Positions 41,815 to 53,830 of a stretch of 64,000 bases of DNA are shown piece after piece. The notes beneath the pieces were generated by a model. The model worked only from the letters and a program-made list of their open reading frames with translations. It did not search any database and was not told where the DNA came from. Source of the DNA: Lewinellaceae bacterium (GTDB lineage: Bacteria > Bacteroidota > Bacteroidia > Chitinophagales > Saprospiraceae); the NCBI GenBank assembly GCA_020636075.1, contig JACJYO010000003.1:913907-977906 (forward strand), written 5' to 3'. Position 1 is the first letter of the stretch. Each line of letters begins with the position of its first letter. Both the position numbers and the translations under genes were made by a program.

Positions 41815-44028
41815 TCAAGGCTTTGTACTTCCTGATAGAAACCCTGGCGTTCCCGTTTGCCAGAGGCCGAAACTGAGCAGGTTCGCAATTTTACCAAACC
41901 ATTGGTCTTTCGTATCACCCATACCATGGCCGCCTTCGAAATCGGTATGGAAAAGCACGGGCTTCCCGGAAGTATTGCATTCCTGTAGCCTGGCAGCAAA
42001 CTTGCCGGGTTGCCAGGCAACCACCCTTGGGTCATTAAAACCGCTGGTGATGAGCACCGCCGGGTATTTTACGCCAGGTTTGAGATGTTGGTAGGCATCC
42101 ATTGCGAGTAAGGCGCGGAACTCCACAGAATCTTTTACCGTGCCAAACTCCGGTATGTTGCCGGGGCCATTGGCCGAGAATTCTTGTCGCAAGGGGTTCA
42201 GACAGCCCACTTCCGGGACGGCTGCTGCCCACAAATCGGGCCGCTCGGTCATCGCCCTGCCAACCAGAACGCCCCCGGCGCTGCCGCCGTTGATGACGAT
42301 TTTCCCTGCCGCCGTGTACTTATTTTTTATCAAAAAGTCGGCGCAGGCTATGGCATCTTTCCAGGTGTTTGGCTTAGTCGTTTTCATGCCTGCCCGGTGC
42401 CAGCCCTCACCCAACTCACCGCCACCCCGTACATGGGCAATGGCTAAGATGCCGCCTTCGAGCGTCCACGGAAGGTAGGCAGGTAAGAAGTTGGGGCTGG
42501 CTGTCACCCCGTATGCACCGTATCCCACCATCAGTACAGGAGCGGTACTGTTGCGCTCGAGGTTTTTTTGGTAAATGAGCGACAAGGGCACTTGTATGCC
42601 ATCATGCCCGGGAATCATCAGTTCTTCTACGACGAGGTTGTCGAACTCCGGAAATTTTGCCTCGGTGGTGAGCTGTTCCCGAATGAACTGACGCGATTTC
42701 AGGTCGAACCGGTAGCGTTCATTCTGTCGTGTCCAACCGGAGAGGTTAACCCAACGATCCGGGTAACGGCAGCCTTTCACCTGAAAATAAAGCGATCCTG
42801 CGGCAATAGGCAGTTGGACAGGCAGCAACTTTGTAGTACCATAGGGCAGCTGGTACAGATGTGCTTCTATCCCGTTTTTCATGGTGGTCAGAAAAAGTCC
42901 TTCCGATGTCGCATAGATGTAATTCTTTTTTTCGTCCGACTCTGGAACCAACAGCGTTGCTGCTGATACCTCGGGAAGAGCAAGCGAAGTTTTCATCAGC
43001 TGCATTCTGGGAGCGTTCTTGGCCGTAAGGTAGTAGACGTCTTGTCCATTAAATACAAAATCGTACACCTCATCTTCGGTTCGGAAAAGGCGCTGCCACT
43101 GGGTTTGGGGTTTGTCCAACTCGGTAAGCGGGGCAGTGAATAAAGCCCATCGGCTATCCACGGTTCTTGGCCCGGCGAGCAGGCATTGGCAGTTGTCATC
43201 GTAAGATACTTCGGGGTAATCTTCCGGTTTCATGCCCAAGTCAGGGTATAGTGCTCTCGAAAAATACTCCCGGTCTGTGCTGGGGTCGGTCCCCAACCGG
43301 TGCAGGTAAGTTTTACTGTCGAGCAAGCGGTCTGCCTGATGGACGTCATTTGTTTTCACCCGGTTGATAAAAAAGTGCTCGCCATCGGGAAGCCAGGACA
43401 CCCATCCACCCCAGTTGCGGTCGATCTGCTCCGGGTATGCTTTGCCAGTTTCCACGTTCAGAATATACACTACAGCGCTCTCTGAACCGTTGGCAGAAAC
43501 GCCGACCGCCAGCTTGGACCCATCAAGGCTGGGTGTAAAATCAGACACCGCATGGTGAATACTGTCATTGTCAAGCCGGGAGGGATCGAAAATTAAATGC
43601 TCGTCAGCTTGAAACCCTTGCTGCCAATAAACTTTGGGCGTTTGGTCTTCCAGGTTCATTTTATAATAAAACCGGCGGCTGTTTTTGGAAACTTTGATAC
43701 CCCAGACTTTCACAGTTACACGCTGATCGAGTTCCTGAATTTTATCCAGCAACCGCTTCCTGCCAGGGATACTTTCCAGCGTGTTTTGGGCATGTTTGGC
43801 CTGATTGGCATACCAGGCCTTCACGTCAGGGTCATCGAGGTTTTCAAGATTGCGGTAGGGATCAACAACACTGACGCCCCAAAACGTTTCGGTTACCGGT
43901 TTTGGCTGTATTGCGAGAACATTGTATGAATTGGGGCTTTTATCTTGAGCGGTATTTTGGGCGATAAGCAAGGCAGCAGAGCCTAGGAGCAGCAAAAAGA
44001 TCAAAGCCCCTTGTCTTAGTTTTTGCAT
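41815..44028 (-). CDS. exported prolyl oligopeptidase (family S9A)
   Basis: A 737-residue serine peptidase with a signal peptide (MQKLRQGALIFLLLLGSAAL). The N-terminal propeller domain spans ~50-460 (VVDPYRNLENLDDPDVKAWY is the conserved family opening). The catalytic alpha/beta-hydrolase part has Ser583 in NGGSAGGVLVG, Asp666 in GFNDPRV and His701 in EGGHGMG; the oxyanion tyrosine region is VLMVGYGAYG. It should cleave short proline-containing peptides in the periplasm. Its stop is 11 bases from the convergent response-regulator stop. It is the last of three minus-strand genes with gaps of 41 and 130 bases. Confidence 0.9.
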   Translation of the reverse strand: MQKLRQGALIFLLLLGSAALLIAQNTAQDKSPNSYNVLAIQPKPVTETFWGVSVVDPYRNLENLDDPDVKAWYANQAKHAQNTLESIPGRKRLLDKIQELDQRVTVKVWGIKVSKNSRRFYYKMNLEDQTPKVYWQQGFQADEHLIFDPSRLDNDSIHHAVSDFTPSLDGSKLAVGVSANGSESAVVYILNVETGKAYPEQIDRNWGGWVSWLPDGEHFFINRVKTNDVHQADRLLDSKTYLHRLGTDPSTDREYFSRALYPDLGMKPEDYPEVSYDDNCQCLLAGPRTVDSRWALFTAPLTELDKPQTQWQRLFRTEDEVYDFVFNGQDVYYLTAKNAPRMQLMKTSLALPEVSAATLLVPESDEKKNYIYATSEGLFLTTMKNGIEAHLYQLPYGTTKLLPVQLPIAAGSLYFQVKGCRYPDRWVNLSGWTRQNERYRFDLKSRQFIREQLTTEAKFPEFDNLVVEELMIPGHDGIQVPLSLIYQKNLERNSTAPVLMVGYGAYGVTASPNFLPAYLPWTLEGGILAIAHVRGGGELGEGWHRAGMKTTKPNTWKDAIACADFLIKNKYTAAGKIVINGGSAGGVLVGRAMTERPDLWAAAVPEVGCLNPLRQEFSANGPGNIPEFGTVKDSVEFRALLAMDAYQHLKPGVKYPAVLITSGFNDPRVVAWQPGKFAARLQECNTSGKPVLFHTDFEGGHGMGDTKDQWFGKIANLLSFGLWQTGTPGFLSGSTKP

Positions 44029-44069
44029 GGTTGAAGTTTTTTAAAAGTGATTTTGATTTAAAATGGACA

Positions 44070-44495
44070 TTATTGCTTCCGGTCACCCTGCAGTTGGGCA
44101 ACGCTGTCTTGCAGAACTTCGCCAGGCAACACTATCGAACCTTTGATCTGCAATCCCCGGGTATCCATGCTTTCGTCAAAATCGTTGAGCACTGCGAGTT
44201 GCCCGCCCTGCTCTACCCGAAGTGTGGCATTGGCAAGCAAGCGAAGGGAGTTTACCTCGAACGCCCCGTTTTTGATGATGGGTGCTGCAAACGAAGTCGT
44301 GGAAACGTCGGGGATGACGACATCAGAAAACGTATCCGGCACCCGGCCGTCGCTCCAGTTTTTTGGGCAGTTCCAGTCCTGAGCCCGGCCCGGGGCGCCG
44401 CCTTTCCAGGTCGTTGTTTTTTGCGCGTTCAGGGAAATGTTGAATCCGAGGAAGAGGGCCAGGGTGGCAGCGAAGAGGATGGATGCGTTTTTCAT
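44070..44495 (-). CDS. small exported protein with a W-x-GG ... NWS motif
   Basis: A 141-residue protein with signal peptide MKNASILFAATLALFLGFN. The mature part TTTWKGGAPGRAQDWNCPKN followed by WSDGRVPDTFSDVVIPD is the same kind of motif (W-x-GG ... W ... NW ... P ... D-x-V-x-x-P) that starts each large unit of the giant proteins at 48.6-59.6 kb. The remainder is a short right-handed beta-helix-like stretch (NSLRLLANATLRVEQGGQLAV). Function unknown; it looks like a one-unit version of the giant modules. Its upstream region carries the paired direct repeat at 44592-44619. Confidence 0.65.
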   Translation of the reverse strand: MKNASILFAATLALFLGFNISLNAQKTTTWKGGAPGRAQDWNCPKNWSDGRVPDTFSDVVIPDVSTTSFAAPIIKNGAFEVNSLRLLANATLRVEQGGQLAVLNDFDESMDTRGLQIKGSIVLPGEVLQDSVAQLQGDRKQ

Positions 44496-44554
44496 GTCGT
44501 GCGGTATTTTCTGTGAAGGTTGGATGCTGGTGTGCTCAATTGATTTTGATGAAA

Positions 44555-44562
44555 CAAAGGTG
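44555..44562 (-). promoter_or_regulatory. -7-like box of the 44070-44495 gene
   Basis: CACCTTTG on the minus strand resembles TAnnTTTG with one mismatch and lies exactly 29 bases from the activator-like direct repeats. No -33 box is present. Confidence 0.45.
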
Positions 44563-44591
44563 CGGGGCGGGAGCGGCTCCCGGAAGCGCGG

Positions 44592-44619
44592 CTTTCCCGT
44601 TGGTAAGTTTGGCTTTCCC
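44592..44619 (-). promoter_or_regulatory. paired direct repeat, candidate LytTR-type site A
   Basis: CTTTCCC-N14-CTTTCCC (plus-strand reading, period 21) with a shared flank GTTGG. The spacing of the two half-sites and their position upstream of a -7 box without a -33 box are as expected for a LytTR activator. Confidence 0.55.
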
Positions 44620-44625
44620 GAAGGA

Positions 44626-45150
44626 TCAAAATTGCCTGTTCATTTGCCGCCCGCAGTATTTGCAAATACAAGGAAAGTAGTAAGGAGGTGTGTTTTGTCC
44701 GGCGCAGGTGGATTGGCAATCATGCCCAAACCTGTCATCGGCAGTACCCTTGGAATACCCATTGCCGACGACCGGCTTGGTGATTTGGGTATACCCCGCA
44801 TCATACGCGCCGGGAATTACTTTGCATTGCGTTAGCGACAAGCCGGCGAAAAGCAGCAAACACGACGACCTGAAAATCATTTTTTGGGCAACCCGGGTAG
44901 TAGCGCCGGCCTTCGCTGCTTCAGCCATAGATGCCAGGAAGAAAAGCCCCCAAAGTACCAGGGTTGCAATACCCAGGTAAATCACCCCGTCGGACAGATT
45001 TTGCGAAAAAGAACGCGCCGATTCCACAGTTTGGCCGCTTGAAGGCCCGGTGCTCAGTTGGACCAGCTCGGTTGATTGGGCCAAAAGCGGGCTTTGTGCG
45101 GCGAGCAGCGCGATGGTGCAAAGGGCGAACGGGATGGCTGTATTTTTCAT
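44626..45150 (-). CDS. small exported/membrane protein, Cys-rich C-terminus
   Basis: A 174-residue protein starting MKNTAIPFALCTIALLAAQ (signal peptide); 18 upstream codons of the open frame are not signal-like. Two further hydrophobic stretches follow, GVIYLGIATLVLWGLFFLAS and IFRSSCLLLFAGLSL, so after signal cleavage it may be a two-helix membrane protein. The last ~45 residues contain several Cys (DDRFGHDCQSTCAG, YYFPCICKYCGRQ). I do not recognise a family. It shares promoter architecture with the gene at 44070, so the two are likely coexpressed; it is divergent from the hybrid kinase gene, with site B in the shared 256-base region. Confidence 0.55.
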   Translation of the reverse strand: MKNTAIPFALCTIALLAAQSPLLAQSTELVQLSTGPSSGQTVESARSFSQNLSDGVIYLGIATLVLWGLFFLASMAEAAKAGATTRVAQKMIFRSSCLLLFAGLSLTQCKVIPGAYDAGYTQITKPVVGNGYSKGTADDRFGHDCQSTCAGQNTPPYYFPCICKYCGRQMNRQF

Positions 45151-45201
45151 GTCGTATGGTGGTTTTGCAGTGAATGGTTTGTTTTTAAAAAATTCATGCA
45201 A

Positions 45202-45209
45202 CAAAACTG
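45202..45209 (-). promoter_or_regulatory. -7-like box of the 44626-45150 gene
   Basis: CAGTTTTG on the minus strand, one mismatch from TAnnTTTG, exactly 29 bases from direct-repeat site B and 51 bases from the start codon. Confidence 0.45.
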
Positions 45210-45238
45210 CGCCCGCCCTGCCGCCACGGGAAGCGCAA

Positions 45239-45266
45239 CTTTCCCCTTGGCAGCTTTCGCTTTCCC
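45239..45266 (-). promoter_or_regulatory. paired direct repeat, candidate LytTR-type site B
   Basis: CTTTCCC-N14-CTTTCCC (plus-strand reading, period 21) with flank CTTGG. It is alignable over about 30 bases with site A and lies in the divergent region between the small exported gene and the hybrid kinase. Confidence 0.55.
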
Positions 45267-45406
45267 CTTGAAATTTTTTTGAAAAAAAACTTGCGTTGAA
45301 ACGCCTTGCCGGTTGATGACCATCGGGAAATTCATTTCCGCCAAGCGGAAAACGCGGCAGCCAACATGGCCCTGCAGGCCTTATTTTTACTGAAAATTTC
45401 CGGCGT

Positions 45407-48481
<3,075 letters not shown>

Positions 48482-48492
48482 GTTTACTTTGA

Positions 48493-48600
48493 GCTACTTT
48501 TCAAATTGAACTTTTCAAATTAGACTTTTGACTTAAAGATTGTCTGTTCAATTTTTTTAAAGTCAAAAGTCTAATTTGAAAAGTCTAAAGTCTAAAGTGG
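48493..48600. repeat. inverted-repeat element, TCAAATT/GACTTTTGACTT family, copy 5
   Basis: TTTTCAAATTAGACTTTTGA on the left pairs with TCAAAAGTCTAATTTGAAAA on the right around a T-rich centre. It lies between the convergent stops of the hybrid kinase and the first giant gene, and is closely similar to copy 6. Confidence 0.8.
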
Positions 48601-48631
48601 TTCACCATTTTGGTAGAGGTTGTTTCTGGTG

Positions 48632-51600
48632 CTACCACCCCGCATTCCCCACCATCAAATCCTTATCCGTGCTGCCATTCGTCAGTTGCACCCAATAGCC
48701 CTTGTCCGTCCGGCGCAGGGCATCCAAACCAAACATATTTCCACCCAAATACACCAGCGGCGTGCCTACAGCCAACGGGATCAGCGTATTCAGCGGGCTG
48801 CCGGCATCGTACAGCCCAATGACCGCTTTTACCGTCCAGATTTGCCCTTCGGGCGCATTGATTTTTACGGATACCGGCGCGCGGCCATTTGCAGCGTCGC
48901 AGCTGCAAAAGTCCGGGGCTGAAACAGCGCATACCCCTTGCTTGGCATTAACCGTACCGGTGACAGTTTGGGTACAATAATTGGCCGAAACCACCACTTG
49001 ATAGGCTCCGTTCGGGTACATCCCGAAGTAGATCGGATTGCCGGTGCCGATGACCGGTTGGCCGAGATTCTGTCCATTGCCGGTTTGCAACTGATATGTT
49101 ACACCCATATCCGAACCGCTGAGGCCGATCATGGGATTGTCCTCCGTTGGACAGTAATCGGCGCCGGTAATTTTCATGTCCGACATATCGATGTGGATCA
49201 TTTTCGAGCAGGTGGCAGAGCAACCGTTTTTATAAACCGTCAACGCAACGGTATACGAACCTGAAGCGCCGGCGGTGACTTCGATGGCTGACCCGTCCAG
49301 CGGGGTAGTCGGCGTGCCGTTGCCGTTGACCACCCAGGCGTAGCTGTCCATGCCGGCCGGGGCTTGGTAGTGGTTGTTGGTCGTGAGCGGGCAGGCCATA
49401 TCCATATCGTTGGTGATGGAGCAGACCGGGCCGTCTTTAACCTGGATATCGAAGGTGCAGCTACCGGCACAATTATTCGCATCGGAAACCGTGTAGGTCA
49501 CGGTGTTGATGCTTTCGGCAGGCGCATTGTAATTGTTGCCGAGGACGCCGGTTCCGGAAAATGTACCGCCACCCGGCGTGGCAGCCAGCGCGCTGAGATC
49601 GAGCGGCAGCTCAGCGGGGCAAAGCACCTGGTTAGCCGGGCAACTGACCTGCGGCGGTTCGTTTACGGTTATTTGGAAGGTGCAGGCGTTTGAACAATTA
49701 TTCACATCGGTAGTGGTGTACGTTACGGTATTCGTCGTTCCCGCCGATGCACTGTAATTGTTGCCAAAAACTTCATTTCCAGAAAAAATGCCGCCACCGG
49801 GGGAGGCGCCTAAAGCGCTGAGATCAAGCGGAATGTCCGAAAGGCAAACGGAAATATCGGCCGGGCAACTGATGGGCAGTGGCTCAAAAATGGTGACGTA
49901 CGTCGAATCTTCAGTTGTGCAACCAAACCCATCGGTAACCACTACCAGGTATTGGCCGCTCATAGCCGGGACAGGGCTTGGGCGTTGCGGGTTTTGGTCT
50001 GTCGAATGAAAACCACCCGGCCCGATCCAATCCCAGGAAACGGCCGTGCCGCCGGACTCACTGAGTTGGAGCGCGGTGGCTGTGCCGCAAAGCGGACTGT
50101 TGGACGAGGCCAACACCGGTGGTGCGCAAAGCTGAACCGGCAATGCCTCACTGACGCAACCGGTAGCCAGATCGCGCAGGATGGCGTAAAAAATGGTGCT
50201 TTCCGATAGGGTGGGTTGAAAATGATTGGCAACATCGGCGTACAGTTCAAGCGACTGGTCCATGTTGAGCCAAACGGCCTCCTGCCCGGGAGGCAGGTTT
50301 TCCAGGATCAGGCTGACCTGACCGCCGGATACGGTTTGTGTTATGCTGGCCGGGTCGAGCACGGGCGCCGGTGCCGGCGAGGCAGCGAAGCAGGCCGGGC
50401 AGGCGCCAAAAATCCAGCCGGAGTTGTTAAACACATCATCCGAGTTGGCGCCGGCGTAGGAGAAACCGGAGCCGCTGGCTGCCATGTCGGTCAAATACAG
50501 AAAATCAAGGCAAATGGGATCGCCGTCTTTGTGCAGGGTTGCTTGTTGACCAAGGGTGGTTGATTTTATTTCAATAGGGAAGCCGCCGTAGCCTTCGGCG
50601 ATGAAGTTACCGAGCGGGGCGATGGTCTGGGTGGTGTTGCTTGTTAGAATATAGGTATGGCCCGGTGCGAAGGTCAGGCTCTGAAAGGTGTTGGAACCAC
50701 CGATCATGCCATTTTTTTCAAAAATTACGGCGTTGAAGGTTTGTTGTCCACATTGAAGTTGTCCGTTGTCCCCTTTAAAAATGACATTGTTGAACGTATG
50801 CCCGCACCCGTTGACATTCCCATACTGCCCGTAGAGAATAATGGTAGAAGTGCCGGCATCGAAAACAGTATTGGCGTAGGTGTCGCAAACGTAGAATCCG
50901 TAACCGAGTACGTGGACGGTTGAAGCGCCGAGATAGAGGCCGGGTGGCTGGTTGTTGTAGTTGCATTCGACGCTCAGGTGGCGGACGGTGACGGTTTGAT
51001 CGTTGGTATAGATTGTTCCGCTGATCAAAATGAGGGTTTGATTTGTGCTGAATTCGTCCAACATGGTCCAGTCGCTGCCTTCGCCGATAAAGAAGACAAC
51101 ATTTGGAAAGGCGTGTCCGGCAAGCAGGATGGTTTTGCCGGTGGAATTCCCCATAAAGTATACTTCCCCGTTGTAGGCATAGTCCATGGCAGGCGCGAGG
51201 CTCAACGAACCAAAGATGTAGAGTTTATTATTATTACTGGATGTTCTGAACTGTGGGTTTCCGCTGATACCCGTCCAGGTCATATCCCTGCAATAGGAGA
51301 TGGCATTGTCGGCATCAATAAAACTGCCTGCGCCCAGTCCGGAACCGGCATCGAAAAATATATCATCATAGGGCGTGGGTACACATTGGCCGCCGCTACC
51401 GCCGCTGCTCAAAGACCAGTGCGCGGGGTCGTTCCAGTCGCCGCTTCCGCCAACCCAATACAAGGTGCGCGACGTAACCGGGGTGATCGTCCATCCGGTA
51501 TTGTTTCCCAGGTCGACACTGTTGTCGGCGTTGAAAACTGCACCTCCGCTGCCAACAATGCTTTGTAAAATGACAAACTCCAGGTCAATATTTCCCGCCG

Positions 51601-53707
51601 CATGTACAAAACCTGCCTGCTGGTTGGCATCCTGCGCGCGGATGGTTACAAAGTTGGAACAATCGGTTCCGGAGGCGTTTAACTGGCCCCCGTTAGCAAT
51701 AACCTGATTGCCATTCAGCGTGTAAATGTATCCCGGGGTAAAGGTCAGGCTCTGAAAGGTGTTGGAACCACCGATCATGCCATTTTTTTCAAAAATTACG
51801 GCGTTGAAGGTTTGTTGTCCACATTGAAGTTGTCCGTTGTCCCCTTTAAAAATGACATTGTTGAACGTATGCCCGCACCCGTTGACATTCCCATACTGCC
51901 CGTAGAGAATAATGGTAGAAGTGCCGGCATCGAAAACAGTATTGGCGTAGGTGTCGCAAACGTAGAATCCGTAACCGAGTACGTGGACGGTTGAAGCGCC
52001 GAGATAGAGGCCGGGTGGCTGGTTGTTGTAGTTGCATTCGACGCTCAGGTGGCGGACGGTGACGGTTTGATCGTTGGTATAGATTGTTCCGCTGATCAAA
52101 ATGAGGGTTTGATTTGTGCTGAATTCGTCCAACATGGTCCAGTCGCTGCCTTCGCCGATAAAGAAGACAACATTTGGAAAGGCGTGTCCGGCAAGCAGGA
52201 TGGTTTTGCCGGTGGAATTCCCCATAAAGTATACTTCCCCGTTGTAGGCATAGTCCATGGCAGGCGCGAGGCTCAACGAACCAAAGATGTAGAGTTTATT
52301 ATTATTACTGGATGTTCTGAACTGTGGGTTTCCGCTGATACCCGTCCAGGTCATATCCCTGCAATAGGAGATGGCATTGTCGGCATCAATAAAACTGCCT
52401 GCGCCCAGTCCGGAACCGGCATCGAAAAATATATCATCATAGGGCGTGGGTACACATTGGCCGCCGCTACCGCCGCTGCTCAAAGACCAGTGCGCGGGGT
52501 CGTTCCAGTCGCCGCTTCCGCCAACCCAATACAAGGTGCGCGACGTAACCGGGGTGATCGTCCATCCGGTATTGTTTCCCAGGTCGACACTGTTGTCGGC
52601 GTTGAAAACTGCACCTCCGCTGCCAACAATGCTTTGTAAAATGACAAACTCCAGGTCAATATTTCCCGCCGCATGTACAAAACCTGCCTGCTGGTTGGCA
52701 TCCTGCGCGCGGATGGTTACAAAGTTGGAACAATCGGTTCCGGAGGCGTTTAACTGGCCCCCGTTAGCAATAACCTGATTGCCATTCAGCGTGTAAATGT
52801 ATCCCGGGGTAAAGGTCAGGCTCTGAAAGGTGTTGGAACCACCGATCATGCCATTTTTTTCAAAAATTACGGCGTTGAAGGTTTGTTGTCCACATTGAAG
52901 TTGTCCGTTGTCCCCTTTAAAAATGACATTGTTGAACGTATGCCCGCACCCGTTGACATTCCCATACTGCCCGTAGAGAATAATGGTAGAAGTGCCGGCA
53001 TCGAAAACAGTATTGGCGTAGGTGTCGCAAACGTAGAATCCGTAACCGAGTACGTGGACGGTTGAAGCGCCGAGATAGAGGCCGGGTGGCTGGTTGTTGT
53101 AGTTGCATTCGACGCTCAGGTGGCGGACGGTGACGGTTTGATCGTTGGTATAGATTGTTCCGCTGATCAAAATGAGGGTTTGATTTGCGCTGAATTCGTC
53201 CAAAAAGATCCAGTCGCCACCTGCACCATCAAAATAGACCGTAGATGAAAAACTTTTTCCGGCAGTGGTAATTGTCTTGCCCGCCTGAAAAGCCCGGAAC
53301 CGGACATTGCCTTGCACATTCCAGGTCATGCCGGCACTTAGTGTAAGGGATCCGTAAATCCACACTTCCTTATCGCTTGGTGCTGTCAGCGTCGGCGAGC
53401 CTGTCACCCCCGTCCAGTCCATATCCATGCAATAAATTACCGTCTGATCAATCGTCACGGTGTTATTGCCGGGAGCGAACCCGGAGTTTTCGTCGAAATG
53501 GACATTGTCCATGGAAGTAGGCACCTGGTCGTGGAAAACGGCGCCGCCGGAGGTAGTAGCCCAGTGGCTGTTGTGGTTGCTCCAGTTGCCGGAGCCATTT
53601 ACCCAGTAGTAATCAAGGGCGTAGATACGGTTGGTGCCTGCGAGTAAAAAGAGCAGCACGAAAAATACCGTAAAAGCCCGGTGGTCAGCGTGGTTTAAAT
53701 TTTTCAT
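48632..53707 (-). CDS. giant exported protein 1, with recent 1071-bp internal tandem duplication
   Basis: A 1691-residue protein with a signal peptide (~1-30). Each large unit opens with W-V-x-G-[SA]-G-x-W-[SN] (YYWVNGSGNWSNHNSHW; LYWVGGSGDWNDPAHWSL twice) and continues with YC-[MR]-D-M-x-WTG and beta-helix-like strands. Units: unique part 1-168, block B three times (~169-298, 526-656, 882-1012), block C twice between them; the copies are almost identical at DNA level. Residues ~1040-1575 are Ig/PKD-like domains (SCPADISVCLSDIPLDLSAL, GTFSGTGVLGNNYNAP). The last ~115 residues (from GVCAVSAPDFCSCDAANG to MVGNAGW) are shared with the other two giants. Probably a cell-surface adhesin or sheath component. 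Confidence 0.75.
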   Translation of the reverse strand: MKNLNHADHRAFTVFFVLLFLLAGTNRIYALDYYWVNGSGNWSNHNSHWATTSGGAVFHDQVPTSMDNVHFDENSGFAPGNNTVTIDQTVIYCMDMDWTGVTGSPTLTAPSDKEVWIYGSLTLSAGMTWNVQGNVRFRAFQAGKTITTAGKSFSSTVYFDGAGGDWIFLDEFSANQTLILISGTIYTNDQTVTVRHLSVECNYNNQPPGLYLGASTVHVLGYGFYVCDTYANTVFDAGTSTIILYGQYGNVNGCGHTFNNVIFKGDNGQLQCGQQTFNAVIFEKNGMIGGSNTFQSLTFTPGYIYTLNGNQVIANGGQLNASGTDCSNFVTIRAQDANQQAGFVHAAGNIDLEFVILQSIVGSGGAVFNADNSVDLGNNTGWTITPVTSRTLYWVGGSGDWNDPAHWSLSSGGSGGQCVPTPYDDIFFDAGSGLGAGSFIDADNAISYCRDMTWTGISGNPQFRTSSNNNKLYIFGSLSLAPAMDYAYNGEVYFMGNSTGKTILLAGHAFPNVVFFIGEGSDWTMLDEFSTNQTLILISGTIYTNDQTVTVRHLSVECNYNNQPPGLYLGASTVHVLGYGFYVCDTYANTVFDAGTSTIILYGQYGNVNGCGHTFNNVIFKGDNGQLQCGQQTFNAVIFEKNGMIGGSNTFQSLTFTPGYIYTLNGNQVIANGGQLNASGTDCSNFVTIRAQDANQQAGFVHAAGNIDLEFVILQSIVGSGGAVFNADNSVDLGNNTGWTITPVTSRTLYWVGGSGDWNDPAHWSLSSGGSGGQCVPTPYDDIFFDAGSGLGAGSFIDADNAISYCRDMTWTGISGNPQFRTSSNNNKLYIFGSLSLAPAMDYAYNGEVYFMGNSTGKTILLAGHAFPNVVFFIGEGSDWTMLDEFSTNQTLILISGTIYTNDQTVTVRHLSVECNYNNQPPGLYLGASTVHVLGYGFYVCDTYANTVFDAGTSTIILYGQYGNVNGCGHTFNNVIFKGDNGQLQCGQQTFNAVIFEKNGMIGGSNTFQSLTFAPGHTYILTSNTTQTIAPLGNFIAEGYGGFPIEIKSTTLGQQATLHKDGDPICLDFLYLTDMAASGSGFSYAGANSDDVFNNSGWIFGACPACFAASPAPAPVLDPASITQTVSGGQVSLILENLPPGQEAVWLNMDQSLELYADVANHFQPTLSESTIFYAILRDLATGCVSEALPVQLCAPPVLASSNSPLCGTATALQLSESGGTAVSWDWIGPGGFHSTDQNPQRPSPVPAMSGQYLVVVTDGFGCTTEDSTYVTIFEPLPISCPADISVCLSDIPLDLSALGASPGGGIFSGNEVFGNNYSASAGTTNTVTYTTTDVNNCSNACTFQITVNEPPQVSCPANQVLCPAELPLDLSALAATPGGGTFSGTGVLGNNYNAPAESINTVTYTVSDANNCAGSCTFDIQVKDGPVCSITNDMDMACPLTTNNHYQAPAGMDSYAWVVNGNGTPTTPLDGSAIEVTAGASGSYTVALTVYKNGCSATCSKMIHIDMSDMKITGADYCPTEDNPMIGLSGSDMGVTYQLQTGNGQNLGQPVIGTGNPIYFGMYPNGAYQVVVSANYCTQTVTGTVNAKQGVCAVSAPDFCSCDAANGRAPVSVKINAPEGQIWTVKAVIGLYDAGSPLNTLIPLAVGTPLVYLGGNMFGLDALRRTDKGYWVQLTNGSTDKDLMVGNAGW
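50671..51741. repeat. 1071-bp tandem unit, copy 1 (B1 + C1)
   Basis: Block B at 50671-51061 and block C at 51062-51741. By eye no difference is seen against copy 2. The unit encodes 357 residues of giant protein 1. Confidence 0.85.
51742..52812. repeat. 1071-bp tandem unit, copy 2 (B2 + C2)
   Basis: Block B at 51742-52132 and block C at 52133-52812. The boundary to the third B block is seamless. Confidence 0.85.
52813..53203. repeat. third copy of block B (B3)
   Basis: About 391 bases match B1 and B2 with one difference noticed (TTTGCGCTG for TTTGTGCTG near 53186). Beyond 53203 the sequence diverges abruptly. Confidence 0.8.
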
Positions 53708-53830
53708 GAGAACACAATTTTTTAGAATAAACAGTGGAATACTCCTGCATTAAGTCATGGTGGAAAATCCAGCAGCCTGGAAACGGGGAATTGAAAAAAC
53801 GGGGTTTATCCCGGTGAACCCCATCTCCAT

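Noticed and set aside
50671..53203. regular long repeats as a possible CRISPR or phage-related array
   Set aside because: The period is 1071 bp, in frame with a coding sequence, and without unique spacers; it is an internal gene duplication.
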